A stretch of DNA of 64,000 bases. Source: [Eubacterium] cellulosolvens LD2006 (GTDB lineage Bacteria > Bacillota > Clostridia > Lachnospirales > Lachnospiraceae). Shown here piece after piece: positions 27,393-34,881 of the stretch. The notes beneath the pieces were generated by a model. The model was not told where the DNA came from. It was given only the letters and a program-made list of their open reading frames with translations, and searched no databases. The stretch is taken from positions 1-64,000 of the forward strand of contig NZ_JHXY01000019.1 of the NCBI RefSeq assembly GCF_000621585.1, given 5' to 3'. The stretch's first letter is position 1. Every line of letters begins with the position of its first letter. Made by a program: the position numbers and the translations under genes.

Positions 27393-27926
27393 TTAATCTT
27401 CGTTTACCACCCGGATATGGCAGGCCTTCATGGCATCCAGTGCCGTCTGATGAGCCTTCGGTGTAACACCTGCGCAGCCCGCAGCATCTACCGTGATCAC
27501 CTTGTTTGGCAATACAGCCTTCGTCAGAAGGACATTGGAGATCACGCAGATATCCGTGCAGACACCGATGAATTCCACCTCGTCGATCTCAGCTTTATTG
27601 TCTGTGAAATACCGGGCAAGCGCCGTGGATCCGAAGGTCTCCTTCTCAAAAAACTCGTCGCCGTACTTCTCCGGTTCCAGCTCATCCAGAATCTTCCATC
27701 CCTCACTTCCACGGATGCAGTGCGGAACCGGAAGATTCTTTCCTTCCTCGGTTCCCATATAGCCTTCGTCGTGTGTATCCAGTGTAAAAATTACTTTTGT
27801 CCCATCTTCTTTTGCTTTGCGAATCTTCTCCTTTACATAGGGAACAATCTCAATAGCCTCCTCATTGCGAAGGGCACCGTCCACAAAATCCTTCTGCATA
27901 TCAACCACTACCAATACCTTGCTCAT
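27393..27926 (-). CDS. pncA: Nicotinamidase (isochorismatase-family cysteine hydrolase)
   Basis: 177 residues. The catalytic triad is seen as Asp in LVVVDMQKDFVDG, a Lys in the CIRGSEGWK-side region, and Cys in FIGVCTDICVISN; metal-ligand residues are in TLDTHDEGYM. It deamidates nicotinamide to nicotinate, feeding PncB encoded downstream. Its ATG overlaps the stop of the upstream nrtR gene by four bases (ATGA), which implies coupled translation. Nicotinamidase rather than another isochorismatase-fold enzyme is supported by the operon. Confidence 0.93.
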   Translation of the reverse strand: MSKVLVVVDMQKDFVDGALRNEEAIEIVPYVKEKIRKAKEDGTKVIFTLDTHDEGYMGTEEGKNLPVPHCIRGSEGWKILDELEPEKYGDEFFEKETFGSTALARYFTDNKAEIDEVEFIGVCTDICVISNVLLTKAVLPNKVITVDAAGCAGVTPKAHQTALDAMKACHIRVVNED

Positions 27927-28768
27927 CTCAATTCCTCCTCACATTCGCTCATTCTGTATTCTTTACATTTTCTGCCGTTCTTCGTTTTCGACTGTTTCAT
28001 TCTTCCCGTCTCGGAAACCTTTCCCTTGACCATATCACGGAAGCTCTTTTTGTATAACTCATGTCCAAGCACTGCCTCATAGACAGCCTGCAGCTCCGGA
28101 AGGGTGAAATTCTCTTCTACCATGCAGAAGGCCTGATCATTGTAGAGGATTTCTTTCCGCAGTTTCTTGAATGCCTCGATCAGGATCTCCACATGATCAA
28201 ATGCAAGAGCATCCTCACCGGTCAGCGTAGGTATGTAATTCTCGTACCGCATAGCGCCGTTCCGAAAAGTCTCCCTCCTCAAATCATAAGCAATATGTAC
28301 GTCTTTTTCTTCATTGCTGATCACGATCTTCTCATCCGTAAACATAAGGTCAAACCAGGCCGCATCTGCAGCGTCATCTGCTCCGATCACTTCTTCAAGA
28401 TCCGGAATCAACGCCAGATAGGCGATGGACATCACCCATGTTCTGGGATCTCTGTCCGGTTTGGAAAAGGTGTAGACCTGATCCAGATAGATTCCGGAGA
28501 GTCCCGTTTCCTCCTGTAATTCTCTAGCTGCCGCCTGATGTGCCGTCTCATTCTCGGAGACAAAACCTCCCGGAAGTGCCCAGCATCCCATGAATGGATG
28601 ATCGCCTCTCTTGATCAGTAGGATCTTCATCCCTGAATAATCCTCGTTCATTCCAAGGATCAGCGTGTCCACCGTCACTGACGGCCTCTTGTAATCCCCC
28701 GGGCTGTACTTCGCGAGAAATTCCTGCTCCGTAAGTCCATCTCTATTTCTAAGATCTGTTCCTGCCAT
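27923..28768 (-). CDS. nrtR: NrtR-type NUDIX transcriptional regulator of NAD metabolism
   Basis: 281 residues from ATG 28768 (GGGGA eight bases before); TTG 28804 would lie inside its own ribosome binding site. The NUDIX fold spans about 30-165 with GGFVSENETAHQAAARELQEETG, a near-complete NUDIX box. A winged-helix region follows (about 200-260, TLPELQAVYEAVLGHELYKKSFRD), the hallmark of NrtR. NrtR repressors bind ADP-ribose or NAD derivatives and control NAD salvage genes. It leads pncA and pncB in one operon, with two palindromic operators overlapping its promoter. The C-terminal tail is Lys/Arg/Glu-rich. Confidence 0.9.
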   Translation of the reverse strand: MAGTDLRNRDGLTEQEFLAKYSPGDYKRPSVTVDTLILGMNEDYSGMKILLIKRGDHPFMGCWALPGGFVSENETAHQAAARELQEETGLSGIYLDQVYTFSKPDRDPRTWVMSIAYLALIPDLEEVIGADDAADAAWFDLMFTDEKIVISNEEKDVHIAYDLRRETFRNGAMRYENYIPTLTGEDALAFDHVEILIEAFKKLRKEILYNDQAFCMVEENFTLPELQAVYEAVLGHELYKKSFRDMVKGKVSETGRMKQSKTKNGRKCKEYRMSECEEELR

Positions 28769-28818
28769 TTTCTCTTCCCCTGTATCGCTTGCAATTCGAA
28801 TCAACCTCTCGCCGTGAG

Positions 28819-28889
28819 GTTAGGTGTTTATTTAATACTTAACTTATATCTTCATTTTACTCACATTAGGTATTTTGTCAATACCTAAT
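28819..28889 (-). promoter_or_regulatory. NAD-salvage promoter with two palindromic NrtR operators
   Basis: A perfect 10-bp inverted repeat attaggtatt-ttgtc-aatacctaat lies at 28865-28889 and an imperfect one (8 of 10), gttaggtgtt-tattt-aatacttaac, at 28819-28843. On the minus strand TTGACA (28881-28876) and TAAAAT (28859-28854) are 16 bases apart. The perfect palindrome covers the -35 box and the second follows the expected start of transcription. Centres are 46 bases apart. Confidence 0.75.
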
Positions 28890-28932
28890 TTTCTTTTCCC
28901 CGATATCATGCCTGTCTATCTCTCATTTTTAC

Positions 28933-28946
28933 TTGTCGGTCGACAA
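28933..28946. promoter_or_regulatory. Palindrome in the divergent promoter region
   Basis: ttgtcg-gt-cgacaa is a perfect 6-bp inverted repeat with a two-base spacer, between the divergent nrtR and the HTH-like gene at 29158. The binding protein is unknown; the HTH-like product of the neighbouring gene is one candidate. Confidence 0.35.
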
Positions 28947-29081
28947 ATATATTTCGTTTTTTCGTATTATTATTTTACGTACGTCAAATATATGATAAAA
29001 AAATTCTGATTCCATTTGTCATTCGTCAAATTAGTATTTTCTTACACTTATCATTAAGAGGAAGACAAAACGTATCTTTTT

Positions 29082-29126
29082 GATGGCCTGGAAAGCGTTC
29101 TTTCCGACGCATTCCTGGAAACCATC
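29082..29126 (+). promoter_or_regulatory. Leader hairpin before the HTH-like gene
   Basis: gatgg..ggaa..gcgt pairs with acgc..ttcc..ccatc with small internal loops, ending about 20 bases before the ribosome binding site. No T-run follows, so it is not a standard terminator. Confidence 0.35.
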
Positions 29127-29157
29127 TGGAAAATGATTTATGAGAGGTACAGAATCT

Positions 29158-29958
29158 ATGAAAATTTATGAAATCCTCGATGAAGAAACCAGGTTGAGCG
29201 TCGGCATTCTTCTGTATTATGAAAAAGAAAAATCCTGCGTCATCGAACTGGAAGACGATCTGGATGAGTGGAGCGCGCCGTTTCTATTCACCGCCTTTGT
29301 AAAGAAGGGGATTTATACAATCCCCCGTGAATTCTCCTTTCTGTGGGTCAGGGAACGAGTGATCCCCAGCGGACGTCAGAATATCCAGAGTATTCTGAAA
29401 ACCCACAAGCTGAAAGAATATGATGAAATCAAATTTCTGGAGCTTTCCCGGGGCAAATGTTCCCAGGACAGCCTCTATATAAGAAAAACAGACACCCTGC
29501 CGGATTATGTTCAAAGCCGTCAGAAGACAAATCTTCGGGAAGCTGCGATTCTCCCCGACAACCGACTTCTCGCCTTCTTTCAAAACGGAGAGACGAAGGT
29601 TCTATCGCAGGAACAGCTGCATAGTATACCGGAAATGGACAAAGTCCTTGGCAATGAATTATTGAAATCATCGGGAATGATCCGGGCGGACGGCTATTGT
29701 TTTTCCTTCAACAATTCCATTGACATCCCAGCCAAAACCTTATATGAAACCGGGCAGACGATTCCTCTGACGCTCGATGACATCAAAGCCCTCGTTCAGA
29801 ATTATACCTACGACACCTCTCAGGCCTGCACAGTTCTGGAGTGCAGCCGGCAGAATATCAGCCACTTTGTCAAAACAAACAAACTGCAGCCCATCAAGAA
29901 CAATGTAAACGGAAATCTATTCCTAAAAGGCGATGTCGATCGCATGAGGCGAGAGTAA
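29158..29958 (+). CDS. Unknown protein with DUF2442-like middle and C-terminal HTH-like segment
   Basis: 266 residues from ATG 29158, which has GAGAGG eight to ten bases upstream; ATG 29140 lacks one. No signal peptide or membrane segment. The middle (about 125-205, AAILPDNRLLAFFQNGETKVLSQEQL ... in two parts) resembles DUF2442-type small beta domains. The last 50 residues (TSQACTVLECSRQNISHFVK, then LFLKGDVDRMRRE) look like a MerR/excisionase-type helix-turn-helix. It may be a DNA-binding regulator. The gene diverges from nrtR and has its own palindrome and leader hairpin. Family not recognised with certainty. Confidence 0.7.
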   Translation: MKIYEILDEETRLSVGILLYYEKEKSCVIELEDDLDEWSAPFLFTAFVKKGIYTIPREFSFLWVRERVIPSGRQNIQSILKTHKLKEYDEIKFLELSRGKCSQDSLYIRKTDTLPDYVQSRQKTNLREAAILPDNRLLAFFQNGETKVLSQEQLHSIPEMDKVLGNELLKSSGMIRADGYCFSFNNSIDIPAKTLYETGQTIPLTLDDIKALVQNYTYDTSQACTVLECSRQNISHFVKTNKLQPIKNNVNGNLFLKGDVDRMRRE

Positions 29959-30010
29959 ACGCGCGAAGAATTATCCCAAAGACATAATTCCTTCCATCGG
30001 TTTCCATCAA

Positions 30011-30045
30011 TAGAAGAAGGGCGGCCACCAAACGGTGACCGCCCA
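30011..30045 (-). terminator. Terminator after the Lgt-like gene
   Basis: gggcggtcacc / ggtggccgccc stem on the minus strand followed by ttcttctatt. It also lies downstream of the plus-strand gene ending at 29958, so it may serve both. Confidence 0.75.
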
Positions 30046-30071
30046 CATTCCATCGTATCTCGTTATTTACT

Positions 30072-30884
30072 TCAATCCTGGATTTCAATTGATACCTGAT
30101 TATCTCCTAACCGCGATCTGACGCTTTTTATTCTTCTTCTTTTTTCCACAAACATTCCCGCAGATATAACGACCATGCACACACTAATCCACTGTGATGT
30201 TGAAAAGAAAAGAATTCGTCCTCTTACGGCATCATACCTAAAATACTCCAGAATAAATCTAATAATCCCATACAACAGAAAATACATTTCTGTGGTGTAA
30301 TCCGATCTGCGAACAATCCGCTGGAAAAGTAAAAAGATTGCGATCATCATTAAACAGCCTGACTCTACCAATTGAACCGGAAAAAGCTCTATGCCGGGTG
30401 GCGCATAAGATCCTTCAGGAAAAACAACAGCTCCTATTTGATGATAGGGAACACCGTAGCAGCAACCGGCCATGAAACACCCTATTCTTCCAAAACAATG
30501 AATGAAGGGAATGAGAAAAATGAAGTCTTTAATATACTCCTTTGTCTGTATTCTATGAATTCTTCCTCCTAAATGGATAAATAAAAATCCTCCGATCATG
30601 CCTCCGTAGAATACAAATCCTCCAAGCATCAGGTTGTTTAAATATTTGTAATCAAGTATTCTATTCCAATCAATCTGTCTATACGTCACCGCCAGATATA
30701 GGATCTTTGCTCCAATATAAGCGCCTAACATAGCATAAGCTTCCAAAACCATAAAATCATTAAAATCCAGGTGCTCATATTTCAAAACAAATAAGCCGAC
30801 AAGATTAGCAAACACTACTCCCATAGCTATCATCAGCCCATATGTAGGCATTACAAACCCAAATACATTCGTGTATACATGCAT
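30072..30884 (-). CDS. lgt: Prolipoprotein diacylglyceryl transferase-like membrane protein
   Basis: 270 residues with about seven membrane segments. The Lgt signature appears as HCFGRIGCFMAGCCYG (about residues 130-145), with other matching parts in MPTYGLMIAMGV, GGMIGGF and LLYGIIRFILEYFR. Lgt moves diacylglycerol from phosphatidylglycerol onto the lipobox Cys of pre-lipoproteins. The family contains diverged paralogues and the classic HGGL motif is replaced here by GGMIGGF, so it may be a second or specialised copy. The surrounding DNA is more AT-rich than its neighbours, which may indicate transfer. RBS AAAGGA precedes ATG 30884. Confidence 0.75.
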   Translation of the reverse strand: MHVYTNVFGFVMPTYGLMIAMGVVFANLVGLFVLKYEHLDFNDFMVLEAYAMLGAYIGAKILYLAVTYRQIDWNRILDYKYLNNLMLGGFVFYGGMIGGFLFIHLGGRIHRIQTKEYIKDFIFLIPFIHCFGRIGCFMAGCCYGVPYHQIGAVVFPEGSYAPPGIELFPVQLVESGCLMMIAIFLLFQRIVRRSDYTTEMYFLLYGIIRFILEYFRYDAVRGRILFFSTSQWISVCMVVISAGMFVEKRRRIKSVRSRLGDNQVSIEIQD

Positions 30885-30902
30885 TTCATATCCTTTTTTA
30901 CA

Positions 30903-30950
30903 AAAATCCCCCTGCCAATTATTATCAATTGCAGGGGGACTTTTTTCTTA
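30903..30950. terminator. Bidirectional terminator
   Basis: tccccctgcaattg-type stem (tccccctgcc / gcaggggga) with A and T runs on both sides. It ends the DUF4190-like gene. Confidence 0.9.
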
Positions 30951-30958
30951 TTTTTTTC

Positions 30959-31216
30959 TTAAATTGATGCTGAAGCTGCCATGCCGCTGAGACATGCCGA
31001 ACATGCAAGATAAAGAAGAAGACAAAGAACAAGTCCGATAATTGAACATACCAGACCGGCTGTCGCTATTCCCTTTTTCTCCGGATCCTTTCTTCCAAGT
31101 GCACCAAGTATCACTCCGATGATTGCAAGAATTGCTCCAAGCCATCCGAGTAATCCACTGGAACAAACACCAATCACAATCGATATGATACCCAGTACCA
31201 ACGATGCTACACCCAT
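30959..31216 (-). CDS. Small DUF4190-like membrane protein
   Basis: 85 residues with two long hydrophobic segments (about 1-40 and 50-80) joined by the charged turn GRKDPEKKGIA. The GASLVLGIISIV-like start, the repeated Gly/Ile/Val pattern and ATAGLVCSIIGLVL match the DUF4190 group, whose function is unknown. It begins with MGVASLVLG and has a GGAGG ribosome binding site upstream of ATG 31216. Confidence 0.8.
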   Translation of the reverse strand: MGVASLVLGIISIVIGVCSSGLLGWLGAILAIIGVILGALGRKDPEKKGIATAGLVCSIIGLVLCLLLYLACSACLSGMAASASI

Positions 31217-31355
31217 AAGTTACCTCCTCATTTTGTATATAATATGTTTAAAAAAGTTTTTCCGGGATTTGGAAGAAGAATCCTGTTTCCCGGAATATAT
31301 GATGATTAACGTTGCCTTGGAAAGCCGCAAGCGCCTTTCTGTCAGCCTCGATCAT

Positions 31356-31430
31356 CTACGTTAAGCGTCTTCCAACATTCTCGGTTGGCTTCTTTGTCAC
31401 TACTTTTCCACAATTCATACAATGAACCAT
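31356..31430 (-). CDS. 24-residue zinc-ribbon-like micro-ORF
   Basis: MVHCMNCGKVVTKKPTENVG... is preceded by aaggagaagg, a good ribosome binding site, and ends at TAG. CMNC carries one CxxC knuckle. The start resembles the first lines of 'MVHCxNCGK' zinc-ribbon proteins, so this may be the 5' stub of a decayed zinc-ribbon gene or a genuine small peptide. It lies 52 bases past the XRE regulator gene on the same strand. Confidence 0.35.
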   Translation of the reverse strand: MVHCMNCGKVVTKKPTENVGRRLT

Positions 31431-31482
31431 AACCTTCTCCTTTTCTTCACCTGCTACATCATTATCCACTGATAAAAAAATG

Positions 31483-31803
31483 CTACACCTCTTCCCCCGG
31501 ACGGATCACCTTGTAACCATACGACTCCAGAGCCTTGATCACTTCCATCGTGATGTTTACGTCAAAAAAGTCTTTGTGATTTGGCTCCGGCTGTTCGATG
31601 ATCCGGTGTAGTTCGTCCACCGAGACGTCCATAACCTCCGCGATTCTTCGCAGGTTATCGCGATCCGGCAGACCTCCGTCCGTCTCCCACTTGGCAATCG
31701 CGGATTTGGAAACTCCTACTTGATCCGCAAGTTCCTCCTGGGTCAATCTCATATGCTTTCGCCTGGTAGAAATAAACTGCCCCAAACTCAGCTTTTCTCT
31801 CAT
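31483..31803 (-). CDS. XRE-family helix-turn-helix regulator
   Basis: 106 residues. The Cro/CI-type HTH spans about 10-65 (LTQEELADQVGVSKSAIAKWE), followed by a short C-terminal part of unknown role (ITMEVIKALESYGYKVIRPG). The ATG at 31803 is preceded by AAGGGAG. It may control neighbouring genes; its target is not evident. Confidence 0.88.
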   Translation of the reverse strand: MREKLSLGQFISTRRKHMRLTQEELADQVGVSKSAIAKWETDGGLPDRDNLRRIAEVMDVSVDELHRIIEQPEPNHKDFFDVNITMEVIKALESYGYKVIRPGEEV

Positions 31804-31935
31804 GTTGTATCTCCCTTGTTGTACGACCTCCGTTTCTTATGGTAAGTTCATGAATTACAAGAATCAAATTACTTTTTGATCACGCCGCGTAACCTTTCGT
31901 TGTGTGTTTCTGGTGATAGAATAACAGATTAAGAA

Positions 31936-31964
31936 AACAAAAATCCCCACCGGAACGGTGGGGG
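31936..31964 (-). terminator. Terminator of the glycerate kinase / Ser-Thr kinase operon
   Basis: ccccaccg / cggtgggg stem on the minus strand followed by atttttg. It lies nine bases after the last gene. Confidence 0.88.
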
Positions 31965-31972
31965 TGTTGATG

Positions 31973-32431
31973 TCAATCACACGAATCTGACTTCAGCGGT
32001 TCATACCCTCTGGCCTGAAGTTTTTCATCGATTTCATAGATATCGAAAATACGGTCGTTAATCAGCAGGATCAGCATGACGTCTCTCGCGTTTTTCGAAT
32101 ACAGCTCACGGAACCCATAGAGTTTCAGAGCGCGATTCATCTCATCCAGAGAAAAATGCCCTGCCAGACAAAGCCGGATGATCATGTCCCTGTTGCGGGT
32201 GTGTTTCTCCATCCTGATAATCTTGCTTCCGTAGGATTCTGATACATCGGCAGAAGAATATACATCCTTAAGGCGAATCCTCTTCCTGTCCAGAACGTCC
32301 TTCATATAATAGTAAAATGCCAGCTTTTCATCCGCCATGTAGCTGCGGTTTTCATTCAGATATATATCAAGATCAGCGAGCGTTTTTTTCTCAAGCTGGG
32401 CATTGAGTTCATTCGTCGGTTTATCCTGCAT
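31973..32431 (-). CDS. Small helical protein coupled to the Ser/Thr kinase
   Basis: 152 residues from ATG 32431, with AAAGGA six bases upstream. The longer frame to 32545 overlaps the kinase gene. The start overlaps the kinase stop by 11 bases, so translation is coupled. Composition is all-helical with an HTH-like central part (KRIRLKDVYSSADVSESYGSKIIR) and many Leu/Asp/Arg; the pattern resembles regulators that accompany kinases in Lachnospiraceae. It may be a substrate or DNA-binding effector of the kinase. No confident family. Confidence 0.75.
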   Translation of the reverse strand: MQDKPTNELNAQLEKKTLADLDIYLNENRSYMADEKLAFYYYMKDVLDRKRIRLKDVYSSADVSESYGSKIIRMEKHTRNRDMIIRLCLAGHFSLDEMNRALKLYGFRELYSKNARDVMLILLINDRIFDIYEIDEKLQARGYEPLKSDSCD

Positions 32432-33533
32432 CCCGGTTCCTTTCACACGATTCCAGCGCATCGAACAGTTCTTTTGCCGTATATCTCTTCTCGGCTTCCA
32501 GGCTCGTACAGCGTTCGATAATCTTCCGAATTTCTCCCTCGACATGCTGCTCCTTGGGATACCTGCCGGTAATCATAACATTCATCAGTACGCCGACCGC
32601 GTAAGTATCCGTTCTTGGTGACGAGGCGGATAAGCCGTAGCCGACCTGCTCAGGCGCCGCGTAGTGCTCTGTCCCCAGATATCTGGTATCGTCTTTCTGA
32701 TCCCTGTCATACCATTTCGCCACGTTCATGTCCAGAAGATACACTTCCCCCTCCGGAGACAGCATGATATTCGACGGCTTGATGTCCCTGTGAATAATCG
32801 GGTTCGGAAGGTTATGCAAATCCTCAAGAATAACGCAAAGAGCCTTCACAATTTCGATCGCTTTCTTTTCCGGAATCAAAGTCTCCTCCAGCAACTCGGC
32901 GATCGTTCGTCCTTCGATATATTCCTCAATCACGATCAGCCCGTTCGCCCCTTCAAACAGCTTCACGATCCGTGGCATGTGTGCAACCGGGTGTTCCAGG
33001 AGAAATTCGTAGATACTCTTCTCATATGTTCTCAGCCTTTTCTCTATATAAGTCCGCCCTGTCTCCATCTCGCTGATTCGAAAAATATCATCTCTGCCGC
33101 CGACCGATTCGCGATTCGTATATAAAGACAAACTCAGGAGATCCTCTTTCGAAAGACCGCGATAAGGATTTTTCATTTCCTCCTCGCGCTCACCCTCTGT
33201 CAGGTAAATATTTTTTGAATCGAGTTTGCTCACGTAACCGCACTTTGTGCATCTCCACTCACCTGCGTCCTCCGTGAAACCTTCCTGATCAGTTAAAACC
33301 GCCTCACATCGGTCGCAGTACCAGACGATATCTGATTCCATATCAGGGTTGATTTGAAGCTGACCACACCCCCTGCAATACCAGTATTTCAGCGAAGGGC
33401 TGTATCCCTTCTGAAGGGTAAGATTTGCATCGCAATTCGTACAGAATTCATAGTATTCACCCTCATCATAACGCTCCCCGTAATACCCCCTAATCTGCTT
33501 TATTCTGTTGATTACCCCCTCGATAACAGCCAT
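32421..33533 (-). CDS. Ser/Thr protein kinase with N-terminal zinc ribbons
   Basis: 370 residues from ATG 33533, which has AAGGAG five bases before; the longer frame runs into glycerate kinase. The first 120 residues carry four CxxC knuckles (CTNC, CRGC, CDRC, CTKC), so two zinc ribbons. The kinase domain follows with an unusual glycine loop (VGGRDDIFRISE), Lys in IEKRL, catalytic HRDIKPSN, DMN in place of DFG (LLDMNVAKWY) and TEHYAAPEQ. The catalytic Asp residues are kept, so it is probably active. No membrane segment. It sits between glycerate kinase (35 bases upstream) and the small coupled protein. Confidence 0.88.
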   Translation of the reverse strand: MAVIEGVINRIKQIRGYYGERYDEGEYYEFCTNCDANLTLQKGYSPSLKYWYCRGCGQLQINPDMESDIVWYCDRCEAVLTDQEGFTEDAGEWRCTKCGYVSKLDSKNIYLTEGEREEEMKNPYRGLSKEDLLSLSLYTNRESVGGRDDIFRISEMETGRTYIEKRLRTYEKSIYEFLLEHPVAHMPRIVKLFEGANGLIVIEEYIEGRTIAELLEETLIPEKKAIEIVKALCVILEDLHNLPNPIIHRDIKPSNIMLSPEGEVYLLDMNVAKWYDRDQKDDTRYLGTEHYAAPEQVGYGLSASSPRTDTYAVGVLMNVMITGRYPKEQHVEGEIRKIIERCTSLEAEKRYTAKELFDALESCERNRDAG

Positions 33534-33568
33534 GTCACTCCTTATCCATATGAAAGTAAACCGGATAA

Positions 33569-34783
33569 TCACCGCCTTGCACGCAGGTAGAGCCGCACCA
33601 CCTGCTCTGCGGTATCTGTCAGATTCCGGCTCGCAGCCTCCGGTTCCATTGCCTCCTCCAGCGTCGATACCCGACGAAGAATAGGAAAGAAAGCATCGAT
33701 GCCATGGGCATTGCAAATCCCCGCATCCGGCGCGACCGCTCCGGCAAAAGCAATCACCGGAATGTCATACTTCTTCGCGATCTTTGCGACGCCAATTGGA
33801 GCTTTTCCCATTGCCGTCTGGGAATCCAGCCGCCCTTCTCCTGTGATGACCAGATCCGAATCCCGGATGAAGTCTTCCAGTTTTGTCTCCTCCAAAACAA
33901 TCTTTATTCCGGATTCCAGTACCGCATTCGTAAAAGTCCGGAACGCAAAACCGAGACCTCCGGCTGCTCCCGTTCCCGGTTCTTCCGGATCTGCCCCGGG
34001 ATATCTCACTCCGGCCAGGGCAGCATAAGAAGCAAGCCACTGATCCATCTGCCGGATCATATCGGAATCAGCTCCCTTCTGCGGACCGAAGACGGCGCTG
34101 CATCCGTTAATTCCACATAAAGGATTCGAGACATCGCAGGCCACCCGGAATGTACACTCTGCCAGTTCCGGAAGAACCGCATCATCGCTCAATGTCTTCA
34201 GCACACCTAATCCCTGCGCGCCAAAGGGCACATCATTTCCCTTTTCATCCAGAAGACCGAAGCCAAGCGCCTGGAGCATACCGATTCCACCGTCATTCGT
34301 GGCAGAGCCTCCGATACCGACGATGAAATGTCTGCACCCTTTTTCGATCGCATCCCGGATCATCTCACCGACACCGTAGGTTGTCGTGCACAAAGGATTC
34401 CTCTCGCTTTCTCCAATCAAGGTGATGCCGGCCGCTGCCGCCATCTCGATTACGGCAGTCTTCCCTCCTGTATCGGACAAGCGGGACAAATCTGTTCTTT
34501 CGTCTTCACTCAGGGAGTTGCCGTTAAATCCAGAGTCTTCCGGAAGGATTCCGTACCGCGCAGTTATTTTTGCTCCGAGCGGACCTGTCACAGACACCTG
34601 TTCCATCCTTCCGCCAAGCCCCGAGGTCAGAGCCTCAACAGTGCCCTCACCTCCGTCCGCGATCGGACAGACACGCACCTCCGCGCTTTTATCTGCCAGC
34701 AGAATCCCCCGCCGGATCGCCTCTCCGGCCTCCATGGAACAAAGGGATCCCTTCAGCGAATCGATTGCTACAGTTACTTTCAT
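33569..34783 (-). CDS. glxK: Glycerate kinase
   Basis: 404 residues. N-terminal AIDSLKGSLCSMEAGEAI, the glycine-rich FIVGIGGSATNDGGIGMLQALG, and ITGEGRLDSQTAMGKAP are typical of the GlxK/GarK family. It phosphorylates D-glycerate with ATP, giving glycerate 2-phosphate. A long charged insertion lies near residues 90-120. It leads the operon with the zinc-ribbon kinase 35 bases downstream; a metabolic link between the two is not obvious. Confidence 0.92.
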   Translation of the reverse strand: MKVTVAIDSLKGSLCSMEAGEAIRRGILLADKSAEVRVCPIADGGEGTVEALTSGLGGRMEQVSVTGPLGAKITARYGILPEDSGFNGNSLSEDERTDLSRLSDTGGKTAVIEMAAAAGITLIGESERNPLCTTTYGVGEMIRDAIEKGCRHFIVGIGGSATNDGGIGMLQALGFGLLDEKGNDVPFGAQGLGVLKTLSDDAVLPELAECTFRVACDVSNPLCGINGCSAVFGPQKGADSDMIRQMDQWLASYAALAGVRYPGADPEEPGTGAAGGLGFAFRTFTNAVLESGIKIVLEETKLEDFIRDSDLVITGEGRLDSQTAMGKAPIGVAKIAKKYDIPVIAFAGAVAPDAGICNAHGIDAFFPILRRVSTLEEAMEPEAASRNLTDTAEQVVRLYLRARR

Positions 34784-34881
34784 ACATTTTTCCTTCCCTG
34801 ACAGCAGAATTTCAAGGTTACGCTGAGAGATTTTTTCATCGATTCTTTTTTCACATCAACCTTTACCCAGGCAAAAGAATC

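Noticed and set aside
28933-28946. LexA (SOS) box in the divergent region
   Set aside because: The palindrome ttgtcg/cgacaa does not match the Firmicutes CGAACnnnnGTTCG pattern.
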